From Ferrimonas gelatinilytica (GTDB taxonomy: Bacteria > Pseudomonadota > Gammaproteobacteria > Enterobacterales > Shewanellaceae), in contig NZ_BAABLF010000007.1 in NCBI RefSeq assembly GCF_039544205.1, positions 1 to 64,000 on the forward strand: DNA of 64,000 nt, given 5' to 3'. Below, piece after piece: positions 44,515-53,239 of this stretch. A program made the translations under genes and the position numbers. The notes beneath the pieces are model-generated. The model did no database searches and was not told the origin of the DNA. It saw nothing but the letters and a program-made list of their open reading frames with translations. Each line of letters begins with the position of its first letter. Position 1 is the first letter of the stretch.

Positions 44515-47500
44515 TTACTTACGACGACGGAACATCAACCAGGCCAGCAGCGGCAGGCCAAAGCCCAGGCTTCCGCTGCTGTTGCTCGGCCGAGCTTCGA
44601 CCATCACGGTCATGGTGCCGGTGATAACGTGCTCACCATCGCTGGCGGTGACGGTAGCGGTGAACTCGCCGCTCTCCTTCGGTGCACCGGAGATCAGGTG
44701 GTTGCCGGTGTTGAAGGAGAGACCTTGCGGCAGCCCTTCGACACGAACATCGACGCGATCGCCATCCGGGTCGGTGAACAGGCCCGCCAGGGAGACAGCC
44801 ACTTCATCACCCTGCATCACCTTGATGCTGGGCAGGGGACCATGCTGGATGGGGGCAGTGTCGTTGACATTGAGGATGTTAATGACCACCTCTTCGATGG
44901 TGCCGACATCATCCCCCTGGGAGGTGGTGACACGCAGAGTCAGGGAGGTGCCGTTCTCAAAGTCCAGAGCGTCCGGGTTAGTCACGGTGATGGTACCGTC
45001 CTTGGCGATCTCTACCGGGTTGCCTGGAATGGCACCGGCCAGGGAGATCTCGAAGGGGGTCCAGTCGTTTTCGTCATAGGCACCGATACCGAAGAACCCG
45101 GGTATGCTGACCTCGACCTTCCCGATGACCGACCCTGCGGCGGCGTCCTCTGCCACTTCGAAGCGCTGGCCGGGCACCACATTGGCCAAAAAGCTGTGCT
45201 GCAGAGTGGACGGAGCCACCAGGGTGAAGTCGGAGTTGAGATCCATCAGCATGAAATCGGCCGTCTTACAGCTACCCTCAATGGCACTCTGGGTGGAAAC
45301 GGGGCCAATGCCGCCGCCGCCGCACCAGCCATCCTTGTTGGCCCACAGCATGGCGGTTTCACCCGGGGCCAGCTCCATGCTCCAAGTCCACTCATCGCCC
45401 TCGACCCCTTCGGCGTCGACGGAGTTGAAGCGTACGTCGGCGGTACCGAAATAGTATTCAATAACAGTGATGAGCTCGCCTGTTTCCCAGTGGTTGTAAG
45501 AGTAGGTGCTGGAGTAATCCGTCCCCTTCTTCACCGGGTTGAACTGGATGATCGGCTCGCCAATATCCGGGATGGCATCGCGATCGGTGCTGAATGTAAA
45601 GCCGAGATTGGCATCAAAGTCGTCGATGCTGGCGATCTCGTGGTGGTAGAGGTTCTCCAGACAGATCTGGCTGACCACGGTGCTGCTTTCGGCGGCAAAG
45701 TAGGTGGGCAGCTGGGATGTCTTCAGGCGAGCCTGGGGGTTGTTCCAGTCATACTCCATGCCGTGATCGGTATAGACAGTCTGTGGCTTGCCATCCCAGT
45801 CCAGGGTGATGCGTGCGGTGGTCACATAGTCGCTGTCCTGCAGGTAGTCGGACATGTAATCGAGCGCTTTGTCGTAACCGTAGGCGGCGACCGCTTCCGG
45901 AGTCAGGATCTTGAAATGGGCCAACTGGTCGCCCCGCTCGAAGTAGTTGGCGACGGCGATGGTGGCCGGCTGATGCAGGTTTATCCCCATCACCAGCTTG
46001 TTGCCGGAGCTACACAAAGCTTCCGGAACCACGGCGCTGCCCACGTGCTTAAGCAGGTTGTTGGTGTCCGTCTTGTCCTCGGGGCGGGTAACGCGGCTGT
46101 GCATCACCGGCAGGGCAGCCACTTTCATGGGCTGGTCGCCGGTATTGGTGAAGGACTGCTTACGCGCCTCATTGGTACCGATCCAGGGCAGAGGTTTGGG
46201 GTGATCCCAGGAGAACACCTCGGCATAGGTTTCGAAGTTGCGCTTGATGCTGCCTTTGGCCCGAGGCATTACGGCCCAACCCAGGTTCAGCGCCGGCTTG
46301 TCGCCGCTGGTCAGGGTCAGGTACCCGCTGATCTCGGCACGCTCCCAGCTCTCGATGCCGTAGTCGTCAGTCTCAACCAGACCCAATGCCGGCAGTTCGG
46401 CGGAGTTCAGTTCCAGAACCACGGGAACGGAGATGCTTTGGTTGGCGGGGATGGTAACAGAGGCGGGCAACTCCCAGCGGAAACCGGTGGTTTCAGCGTG
46501 GTGTTCCGCCACATTGGCCGCCAGGGAGTAGGTTTGTACTTCGTCGCTGAGGTTGCGCAGGGTGATCTGCTTGGTGATGCGGTGAACGCCATCGACCTCG
46601 AGGATCCCGAACTTCAGGCTCGGCTGGTAGCTGTTCTTCTCCCAAACCACCAGCGGCGAGTTCATGGCGGCATCGATGTTTTCCACACCGCTCCCGATCT
46701 GAGTGACGCTGGCGTTCTGGCCGCTGTCACCACGCTGAATGTTGTGGGAAGCGGTGTTGGCCAGCAGGGCTTTCACCTCGATGCTGGAGAGACCGTCACG
46801 AGCGCCCTTGACGATGGCTGCGGCAGCCGCAATGCGGGCAACCGCGAAGTCGGGCATGGAGTCGACCAGGGTAGCGTCACCTGCACCGACCCGGGCCACT
46901 TCCATCTCGGCGTTGTAGCTCACCACGTCGGGCTTGAGGGTGCCAATGCCGCGAACCGGGCCGTGGGGGGTCCACTCGGAGGTCATCAGCAGGTCACCGC
47001 TGGCGTCGACACCACCCACGGTAAGGGCATCAGCGGCGGCACCCAGGGTGCCGATGTTGTACTTGGAGGGGAACTGGCCGAAGTAACCCGCAGTGGTGAC
47101 CACCAGGGCGCCTTTGGCGGCGGCGGCGTTGATCATGCTGATGTCACCCTGGGACCCGGAAGACTGGCCGTCGGCCGGGTCGAAGTAGGCGGCGAAGTGG
47201 CCGCCATAGAGGTAGTTATCGATGATGATGATGTCGGCGCCGCTCTCGACCGCGTGCTCCATCGCCTCAGCGATCTGGGGTTGAGAGGGGTAGCTCGGGC
47301 GCCCCCAGTCGGTCATGCCTGCCACCTTGTAGGCCATCAGCTTGGCGCCCGGGGCGTGCTGACGGACCAGAGAAGCCAGCATGGTCCCACGTCCGGTGGG
47401 GTAGGCGTTACCGGCCCGGTCAATGTACTCGTCATTCTGGTCCAGAGGGTTGAGGTCTTTGCCCCAGCCCTGTTCGGGGGAGACGTCCAGGCCACCAACG

Positions 47501-48123
47501 ACGACCTCTGTCGGGAAGCCGTCGAAGGGCGCACCGGCATTCTCCCTGGCCAGGGCGTAGCTTTCGGCGGTGCCGTCACCACCCAGGGCTTTGTGGGTGT
47601 AGTCGATACCGGTGGAGAGGATGGCGATGGTAACACCGGCACCGGCGTTCTCGTCACTGGATAGGGCAGGGGCGGCGGTGCTGTAGGCCTTGGCCAGCAG
47701 GTCGGCGCTGACGCTCTGAAGGGCCAGATTCTGATTGGCGACCTCCAGAGTAGGCTGTTGCGGCACGTGAATCGCTGCCACTTCCGGGTGTTGCTTCAAC
47801 GTTTCCAGAGCTTTGGCACTCAGGGCCAGTTCCATGGTGTTGATCAGCTTAGTGCTGCTGGCCAGCAGCTTGGCGTTGCCATCGAGGCTGCGGATGTGCT
47901 TGAGCAGGTTTTCCTGTGCCTTTTGGGCAGTGTTGAGGTCGCCCCCCTTCTCCCAGGCTGCCGGTGTCCGCAGGGAGATAACATAGCTGTCGGCCTGCTG
48001 AGTCTGTGGGGCGGAGACCACATTCAACTGGTCGGTCGGCTGAGCCGCCGTGGCCGCTGCCGGAGAGATGGCTAGGCCGACACAGAGTGCCAGTCTGGAG
48101 AGCGTGAAAGTATCTTGATTCAT
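44515..48123 (-). CDS. secreted subtilase homologue with degenerate active site (pseudopeptidase)
   Basis: 1202 residues from ATG 48123, chosen because it precedes a good signal peptide (SRLALCVGLAISPAAATAA); an upstream in-frame extension is very basic and unlikely. The S8 fold is recognisable, but the catalytic Asp is Ser170 (AILSTGIDYTHK), the catalytic His is Arg245 (PTGRGTMLAS) and the oxyanion Asn is Tyr347 (TTAGYFGQ). Only a Ser aligned with the nucleophile remains (Ser422, DSMPDFAVAR). Cadherin/Ig-like repeats occupy the C-terminal third. It ends GSLGFGLPLLAWLMFRRRK, a GlyGly-CTERM-like tail. Probably non-catalytic; a binding or decoy role is inference. Confidence 0.85.
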   Translation of the reverse strand: MNQDTFTLSRLALCVGLAISPAAATAAQPTDQLNVVSAPQTQQADSYVISLRTPAAWEKGGDLNTAQKAQENLLKHIRSLDGNAKLLASSTKLINTMELALSAKALETLKQHPEVAAIHVPQQPTLEVANQNLALQSVSADLLAKAYSTAAPALSSDENAGAGVTIAILSTGIDYTHKALGGDGTAESYALARENAGAPFDGFPTEVVVGGLDVSPEQGWGKDLNPLDQNDEYIDRAGNAYPTGRGTMLASLVRQHAPGAKLMAYKVAGMTDWGRPSYPSQPQIAEAMEHAVESGADIIIIDNYLYGGHFAAYFDPADGQSSGSQGDISMINAAAAKGALVVTTAGYFGQFPSKYNIGTLGAAADALTVGGVDASGDLLMTSEWTPHGPVRGIGTLKPDVVSYNAEMEVARVGAGDATLVDSMPDFAVARIAAAAAIVKGARDGLSSIEVKALLANTASHNIQRGDSGQNASVTQIGSGVENIDAAMNSPLVVWEKNSYQPSLKFGILEVDGVHRITKQITLRNLSDEVQTYSLAANVAEHHAETTGFRWELPASVTIPANQSISVPVVLELNSAELPALGLVETDDYGIESWERAEISGYLTLTSGDKPALNLGWAVMPRAKGSIKRNFETYAEVFSWDHPKPLPWIGTNEARKQSFTNTGDQPMKVAALPVMHSRVTRPEDKTDTNNLLKHVGSAVVPEALCSSGNKLVMGINLHQPATIAVANYFERGDQLAHFKILTPEAVAAYGYDKALDYMSDYLQDSDYVTTARITLDWDGKPQTVYTDHGMEYDWNNPQARLKTSQLPTYFAAESSTVVSQICLENLYHHEIASIDDFDANLGFTFSTDRDAIPDIGEPIIQFNPVKKGTDYSSTYSYNHWETGELITVIEYYFGTADVRFNSVDAEGVEGDEWTWSMELAPGETAMLWANKDGWCGGGGIGPVSTQSAIEGSCKTADFMLMDLNSDFTLVAPSTLQHSFLANVVPGQRFEVAEDAAAGSVIGKVEVSIPGFFGIGAYDENDWTPFEISLAGAIPGNPVEIAKDGTITVTNPDALDFENGTSLTLRVTTSQGDDVGTIEEVVINILNVNDTAPIQHGPLPSIKVMQGDEVAVSLAGLFTDPDGDRVDVRVEGLPQGLSFNTGNHLISGAPKESGEFTATVTASDGEHVITGTMTVMVEARPSNSSGSLGFGLPLLAWLMFRRRK

Positions 48124-48457
48124 CCCTTGATTCCTTTTTGGGTTGAGCTTCGGCGGCGCTGTTATTTTGGCTATTGCACCGGGTCTTGTTCGTGTGGCTG
48201 GTCGACGCAAGTTCGACCAGCATCGTTGATACCCAAAGGGGGGAATTAAGGGAAGAATGTGGCTGTCATGTTGCGCTCATCTTAATGTCATTTTTTTATC
48301 ATGTTGTTTCTAATCAGTGATTTATGTAAATTGTTTTCGCCGGGTCATGGCGCAGAACGGGTACATGGCTGGTCAAGCCGAGTTAGCGCTCTGGCATGAA
48401 AATGTGGTATTTGTGATTCCTATAACAAGAACAATAAAAAATTGAGATGTCGCGTCG
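48124..48457. other. divergent intergenic region between pseudosubtilase and CadC-like regulator
   Basis: About 330 bp, AT-rich from 48270 to 48450. It must hold the promoters of the protease pair (minus) and the regulator (plus). TTGATT-type and TATAAC-type boxes occur, but I cannot assign one confidently. No gene is seen. Confidence 0.5.
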
Positions 48458-50563
48458 ATGAAAAATGAGGAGTACCGGGCCGGTTCCTGGCGGATCTTTC
48501 CCGCCGAGTTACGCCTTGAACTGGAGACGCCGCAGGGGCGTCGAGTCGAAACACTGCCACCCAAGGTATTCGAAGTGCTGCTTTATCTGGTGCAGTCGCC
48601 GGGACAGACGGTGGCACGCCAGAGACTGATCGATGAGATATGGCAGGGGAATGTGGCGGTGGGCAGTCGAGGCATCACCAACGCCATTTACCAGTTGCGC
48701 AAACTGCTCGCGGACGGCGAGTCTGAGGTGATACGCACCATCGCTAAAACCGGCTACCAGCTGCTGCTGCCGGTGACTTTGCCCGAGCCGGAAGCAGGCT
48801 CTGAGCCCGAACCGACCCAATCCCAACCTAACCGCTTCGATTTCCCTCACTGGCCGGTGGCCATCCTGACGCTCGCGTTATTGCTGGCAGTGGCGGCCTG
48901 GCAGTGGTGGCCAAAAACTCAATCCCTGCCCAAGGCCATCAGTTATGGCCAGCCCGTCCCCCTGACTTACCTCGATGGGGTTGAAGAGACGCCCACACTC
49001 TCCCCGGACGGCCGCTACCTGGCCTTCATGTGGGAGCGTGCCAACGAGCCAGCCCGCATCTTTATTCAGGATCTTATCCGCCCGGAAGCCTCGCTGCGGC
49101 AGATCAGCTTCAGTGAATACTCCGAGTCCAGCCCGACCTGGTCCCCGGATGGCAAAAAAATCGCGTTCGTCAGGCTGGACCCCACGGGACGCTGTGATGT
49201 GTGGATCAAAACGCTGGCGACCCTGGAGGAGCACAGAATCACCACCTGCGTGCAGCCCCGCTTCCACAGGGTATTGGACTGGTCACCGTCCGGGCGTTAC
49301 CTAGCAATGATTGACAAGGCGCCAAATTCGGAGCAGACAGTGGTCTTCCTGTATGACCTGGAAACCCACGAGCGCCGTCAGATCAGCGAGCCGGAGAGTG
49401 GCCAGTGGGACAATCAGTTGGTTTGGGCTCACGGCCGTGATGAGCTGGCGTTTGTGCGTTTTCTCGGTGGCTTCCGGGCAGACCTGTACCGCATCGCTAC
49501 CGAAGGAGAAGCCACCCGTCTGACCTGGGATGAGGCCTCCATCCATGGCCTTTCCTGGAGCCGCGATGACCAAAGCATCGTCTTCAACTCGATGCGTGAT
49601 GGTGGCCACAGCTTGTGGCAGCTCTTTGTGGATGAGGGGCATCTGCGCCCGCTGCATCGGGATCAAACCCCCTTCAATATCGTTGCCCTGGCGGAGCAGG
49701 ACCACTACGCCTACGTTCGCCACGCTGCCCTGGAGTACCTGCAGGGTTGGAATGGCCAGATGGAAAAAGCGATCTCGTCCGCGGGGCGGGATCTCTACGG
49801 CACCCTGTCACCGGATGGTCAGCGTCTCGCGTTTCTCTCCAACCGAACCGGCCGTTTCGAGATCTGGGTGGCCCAGAAAGATGGTCGTGCTGCCCGCCCC
49901 CTGACACAGAGGGAGGGGGTACGCGATCTCCCTGCCTGGTCGCCGGATGGAGATCGCCTGGTGGTCACCCTGGCCCGCCCCGAAGGCGTGGGCTCGCAAC
50001 TGGTGATGTTTAACCTGGAGGAGAACCAGCGCAAGATCCTGCTGCAGGATGGCCATCAGTATCGCAACCCTTATTGGAGTGCGGACGGAAAGAGCCTGCT
50101 TATCTCCAGCACCCGTAGCGGAGCGTGGCAGATTTGGCGACTGGATCTCATCTCCGGTCAGCTCAGCCAACTGACGGAGGATGGCGGAGTTTATGCCCAG
50201 GAAGATGGGAAGGGCGACCTGTACTACAGCCGTCCCAACGAGTCTGGCCTGTGGCGAAAGGCACCGACTGGGGAGAGTGAGCGGGTGATCCTCGACCTGG
50301 CCAGCAATGACTGGGGCAACTGGACGTTGCAGGGCAACGAGGTGGTCTATCTGCGGCGTCATACCGACGCCGATCAACTGGTGCGTTGGGAGCCTGATGA
50401 GTCGGGCAGTGACGCTTACAAGGTCATTGGATCGTTCGAGCGTGGCAGCATCAAGATCAATCGCAGCCTCTCCATGGATGGGCAGGGCCGGATCATGCTG
50501 ACCCGCCTCGGCCGCCAGGAAGCCAACATTCTTGCCATCTCTCCACGCTCTGACTCGCTCTGA
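48458..50563 (+). CDS. CadC/ToxR-like membrane transcription regulator with TolB-type beta-propeller
   Basis: 701 residues. An OmpR/PhoB-type winged helix occupies residues about 8-105 (LPPKVFEVLLYLVQSPGQTV, GITNAIYQLRKLL, TIAKTGYQLLLPV). One transmembrane helix lies at about 127-147 (WPVAILTLALLLAVAAWQWW). The periplasmic part consists of repeated PD40/TolB blades (TPTLSPDGRYLAFMW, SPTWSPDGKKIAFVR, LPAWSPDGDRLVVTL). Such proteins sense periplasmic signals and bind DNA directly. Its position divergent from the subtilase pair suggests it controls them (inference). Confidence 0.85.
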   Translation: MKNEEYRAGSWRIFPAELRLELETPQGRRVETLPPKVFEVLLYLVQSPGQTVARQRLIDEIWQGNVAVGSRGITNAIYQLRKLLADGESEVIRTIAKTGYQLLLPVTLPEPEAGSEPEPTQSQPNRFDFPHWPVAILTLALLLAVAAWQWWPKTQSLPKAISYGQPVPLTYLDGVEETPTLSPDGRYLAFMWERANEPARIFIQDLIRPEASLRQISFSEYSESSPTWSPDGKKIAFVRLDPTGRCDVWIKTLATLEEHRITTCVQPRFHRVLDWSPSGRYLAMIDKAPNSEQTVVFLYDLETHERRQISEPESGQWDNQLVWAHGRDELAFVRFLGGFRADLYRIATEGEATRLTWDEASIHGLSWSRDDQSIVFNSMRDGGHSLWQLFVDEGHLRPLHRDQTPFNIVALAEQDHYAYVRHAALEYLQGWNGQMEKAISSAGRDLYGTLSPDGQRLAFLSNRTGRFEIWVAQKDGRAARPLTQREGVRDLPAWSPDGDRLVVTLARPEGVGSQLVMFNLEENQRKILLQDGHQYRNPYWSADGKSLLISSTRSGAWQIWRLDLISGQLSQLTEDGGVYAQEDGKGDLYYSRPNESGLWRKAPTGESERVILDLASNDWGNWTLQGNEVVYLRRHTDADQLVRWEPDESGSDAYKVIGSFERGSIKINRSLSMDGQGRIMLTRLGRQEANILAISPRSDSL

Positions 50564-50737
50564 CCGCCTATCCCTTTCAATCCCGCATTTCGCTTAGCGA
50601 ACCACTTTTTCACTACGACAAGCGGGTTAAGACTGTTAGGGTGGAGTCGCTAGCGGAAGTGGTTGGGGGGGGATCCGGGAGCAAGATTCCTGCATTCGAG
50701 CCCGCTCCGATAAATAGACACAGACAAGGAAGTGCCA

Positions 50738-51446
50738 ATGGTAGAGCAAGATAGAATCGCGCAGCAGCACGATCACCAGACTGAACATCTGGAACTCGGT
50801 GAGCCTCAGCCCCAAACAACCTCCTTTCCCAGCCAGTCCTGGCTCTCGATGATGCTGGAGCCGCGCCGAACGCTTCGGGCGGTACTCGACAGCCCCACGC
50901 CATCACGACACTTCTGGCTCATCCTGGTGCTTTCGGTGGTGGTTGGGATCCTCGCCTCGCTTGGGGACCTGCCGGTCGAGATGGACGCTGCAATGTTGGT
51001 CGGGTTGGTGGTTGCCTTGCCCGTTGCGGTGTTGATCACCGGGGCTTTACCCGGCTGTTTGGCGTTATCTATCGCTGGGTGGGGAGTTGGTTTGGCGGTA
51101 CCGGAGACTCACGCAGCATCGTCATCGGCATGATCTGGTCGCGATCCCAACCGTGTTGGGCCTGCCACTGCTGTTGGTCCTGGTGATGCTTTTTGGTCTC
51201 GACGCGCTGTTTGAGCCGGAGAGACTCACGCAGGGCAACTGGTGGCAAAGTGCGGTGATGGTGCTTATCAGTGTGCTGCAGGGGATCTTCGCCATCTGGT
51301 CCATGGTCCTGGCGGTGGCCAACCTGGCCGAAGCACATCGCTTCAGTCTCTGGCGCGCAGCCTGGACCCATCTGGTGGTGCTTATCTTCTGGATCCTGCT
51401 GTTCACCGTGCCCGCAGTCTACCTCATGGATAAAGGTGCCATCTGA
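50738..51446 (+). pseudogene. Yip1-domain membrane protein, two frameshifts
   Basis: The reading frame from ATG 50738 (MVEQDRIAQQ...) encodes membrane segments up to VLITGAL. The expected continuation FTRLFGVIYRWVGSWFGG lies in another frame (from about 51046), and IPTVLGLPLLLVLVMLFGL in the third (from about 51145) to TGA at 51446. Both shifts are consistent with single-base losses, the first in a T-run at 51046-51048. Joined, the three parts make a five-helix Yip1-like protein of about 236 residues. It is either a pseudogene or the result of sequencing errors. Confidence 0.7.
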
Positions 51447-51605
51447 CCCGGCTCCTTATTGCCGAAAAGACGGATACTCAGTGATGAATTATTCGCCGTT
51501 TGAACCACTTGATGCCCCAAGCAGGGTGCAGAACGGATGACAGCCCATGAGCCGCTGGGTATACTCCTTGGCTCAGTTTGGTATCCAGCCAGACACACAG
51601 TTTCA

Positions 51606-51682
51606 GGCCCCTTAGCTCAGTTGGTTAGAGCAGGCGACTCATAATCGCTTGGTCGCGGGTTCAAGTCCCTCAGGGGCCACCA
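51606..51682 (+). tRNA. tRNA-Ile2 (CAT; lysidine-modified type)
   Basis: A 77-nt tRNA with acceptor GGCCCCT/AGGGGCC, anticodon loop CTCATAA (CAT) and encoded CCA. The sequence matches E. coli ileX far better than elongator or initiator tRNA-Met, so it should read AUA after TilS modification. The T stem has a C-T mismatch (GCGGG/CCCTC). Its 3' 45 nt are part of attL, so this copy is a hybrid created by integration of the downstream element. Confidence 0.9.
51638..51682 (+). repeat. attL (left 45-bp direct repeat)
   Basis: From CTCATAATCGCTTGGTCGCG to the CCA end of tRNA-Ile2. Identical to 60649-60693 except for one A/G change in the T loop (TTCAAGT versus TTCAGGT). Confidence 0.92.
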
Positions 51683-51690
51683 TGTATATC

Positions 51691-51726
51691 AAAGGTTAGC
51701 GCCGTAGTGGTCGCTAACCTTTTTTG
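51691..51726 (+). terminator. terminator of tRNA-Ile2, supplied by the element
   Basis: Stem AAAGGTTAGCG/CGCTAACCTTT with T-run, 8 nt after CCA. It lies inside the element, which thus restores termination for the interrupted tRNA gene. Confidence 0.88.
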
Positions 51727-51738
51727 TATCCATCTTCT

Positions 51739-51759
51739 CTGTGTAGCACATATGTAGCA
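51739..51759 (+). repeat. 21-bp repeat, left copy (candidate integrase arm site)
   Basis: CTGTGTAGCACATATGTAGC plus A, identical at 60498-60518 and containing two direct TGTAGCA hexamer-like units. One copy sits near each end of the element, the arrangement of arm-type binding sites of tyrosine integrases. The 51760-52066 stretch after it shows no gene. Confidence 0.6.
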
Positions 51760-52066
51760 GATTGCTGACTTCATAGAGCACTTCTAAGGATGTACTCGGG
51801 TGCTGTGGAAGCTATCAGGTTCCTTACTCCCTACGAAAGCCACTTAGTCTTGCGGTGTAGTGCTGACAATACTGCACTTTGAAAGTCTGGAATGGCGTCA
51901 GAAAAAGTCATTCATTAGTCAGATACACAAGGGCGCTATCGGCCAGGGAGAGACATCCAGCGTCTGGGCATTATGACTGGTTTGTGCTCAAAGGCGACGT
52001 TGGTCATAAACCTGCTTCGGTCTGCTTTCGTGCCGACTGCGACCAACGCCGCTGCCGGCCATGCAG

Positions 52067-52690
52067 CTAAACGTTGGTCTTCTCCGCCAACTCAAGCGCA
52101 TCTTCAACTTCGATGCCCGGTTAGCGAATGGTACTTTCCAGCTTGCTATGACCAAGCAGCAGTTGCACAGCCCGCAAGTTCTTTGTGCGCTTGTAGATCA
52201 AAGATGCCTTTGTTCGACTTATAGAATGCGTGCCTTAAGCATTGGGCTCCAAGTCAATGCTTAAGATCCATGACCGGACTTTCCTACCATATTGCCTCGT
52301 AGACAGGTGCTTCGGCGTGCCCAAGCGACTTATGAACAGGAAGTCGTCATCGCTTAGGTACTCTTGATATATCCAGGCGTCTACTGGCTGGCGAGTTTTG
52401 AGTGTCAGTTCAAACTCAACAGGCCTTCCGGTCTTTTGCTAGGCGATAGACGCCCTGAACTCTGCAGCGCCCCCGATAGCGATATCTCTAGCCCGGAGCG
52501 TGACAAGGTCACAAGCTCGGAGCTTACTGTCGATAGCGAGGTTGAACAGTGCTAGGTCCATGACTGCGCTTTCAAGTTCCAGGCGGATCCGGATTGCCCA
52601 AATTTCCTCAAGCTTCAGCGGTTGCTTCTGCCCAACGAGCTTTCCCTTGTTCCAGGGTTCCTGGCGCGGGGTTGGATTCTTGTCATGCAT
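52067..52690 (-). pseudogene. tyrosine recombinase pseudogene (short integrase family)
   Basis: Minus-strand reading from ATG 52690 gives MHDKNPTPRQEPWNKGKLVG, KLEEIWAIRIRLELE and LALFNLAIDSKLRACDLVTL, typical of a family of short site-specific recombinases. The frame then shifts near 52440, continues as QQKTGRPVEFELTLK...DDDFLFISRLGTPKHLSTRQ, and meets TAA. It resumes as RTKASLIYKRTKNLRAVQLL...LLGHSKLESTIR, meets a second internal stop, and ends IEVEDALELAEKTNV at 52067. One frameshift and two stops make it non-functional; the catalytic His-box GHSKLES is still visible. Confidence 0.85.
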
Positions 52691-52965
52691 GCGACAGCTC
52701 CTTTGTTGGATAGGAACTACCAGTATGGGAAGGGACCCATCTCGGTCGCTTAACGGTTAGGAACGGTCGTTTTGGTTTTGCTTGAAAGCGCCCGCTACCC
52801 GCCCTAAAGCAGTCGTTCTACGTCTATGGCAGTATGGGTACTTCATACGTAGTTGGTTGAGTCGGACACTTGAACATATCTAGGTTTTGTTCATTTTCAC
52901 ATAATTAATACGAGTGACTCGTCTAACCTATTGAAAAGAGAAGCATTCGATCGTACCTTAGTAAG

Positions 52966-53220
52966 GCCCATTTCAATTGGGGGTGGGGAGTGTCACAAGC
53001 TGTCAAGGATAATCTTGAAGCCAACAGAGGCGACGAGGCTACCGAAGCAGCCGCAGTGAGTTGATGGGTTCATACCGGATACTCCTGTAACGATGATATT
53101 GTATAACATATCTGACATATGTGGCTCGGTGCGCCTGCGTACCACGATGCGTATTGAAATACGTTTGTTAAGCCTGAGGGGGGTTCTTGGAGGGTCACAG
53201 TCCTTGCCCCCTCAGGTTTT
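52966..53220 (+). ncRNA. DRT2 template RNA (for rolling-circle reverse transcription)
   Basis: Immediately 5' of the DRT2 reverse transcriptase, where the family's template RNA is encoded. Visible elements: TTGAAA-N17-TACCTT (52931-52959) as candidate promoter; small hairpin CCCA/TGGG (52967-52981); TGTCA (52991-52995) pairing with TGACA (53113-53117). That pairing encloses the template, with ACA at 52995 and again 120 nt later at 53115. Three hairpins follow: 53128-53143 (GGTGCGC/GCGTACC), 53150-53163 (CGTAT/ATACG) and 53173-53216 (10-bp CCTGAGGGGG/CCCCCTCAGG, then TTTT, a likely 3' end). Ends are estimates. Confidence 0.8.
52996..53115 (-). other. neo: latent neo repeat: 40-codon endless reading frame formed only in concatemeric cDNA
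   Basis: Antisense to the template RNA, one frame has no stop in the 120 nt between the ACA triplets, so head-to-tail copies make an unbroken ORF with a 40-residue repeat. In the concatemer, TTGACA (53006-53001) lies 17 bp before TACAAT (53103-53098) across each junction. AGGAG (53086-53082) then precedes ATG 53073 by 8 nt in the open frame. The product begins MNPSTHCGCFGSLVASV and continues through a hydrophobic KIILDSL/SDMLYNIIV segment. In the chromosome the frame is closed by TGA at 52995-52993. DRT2 Neo proteins of other bacteria cause growth arrest after phage infection; assignment here is by structure of the locus. Confidence 0.75.
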
Positions 53221-53239
53221 GCACCCACAAGAAAAATGA

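Noticed and set aside
44629..47664. 1011-codon plus-strand ORF
   Set aside because: Antisense shadow of the pseudosubtilase gene in GC-rich DNA; composition is His/Gly/Val-rich without domain, and the opposite strand has signal peptide and fold.
51606..51682. Annotation as tRNA-Met because of anticodon CAT
   Set aside because: Acceptor, D-arm and anticodon stem match tRNA-Ile2 (lysidine type), not initiator or elongator tRNA-Met.
52927..53064. Plus-strand frame through the DRT2 RNA (about 45 codons, containing NWGWGVSQAVKDNLEANRG)
   Set aside because: It looks protein-like but has no ATG and ends at TGA 53062 inside the 120-nt unit. It therefore cannot be the endless frame; it is the antisense shadow of the structured template.
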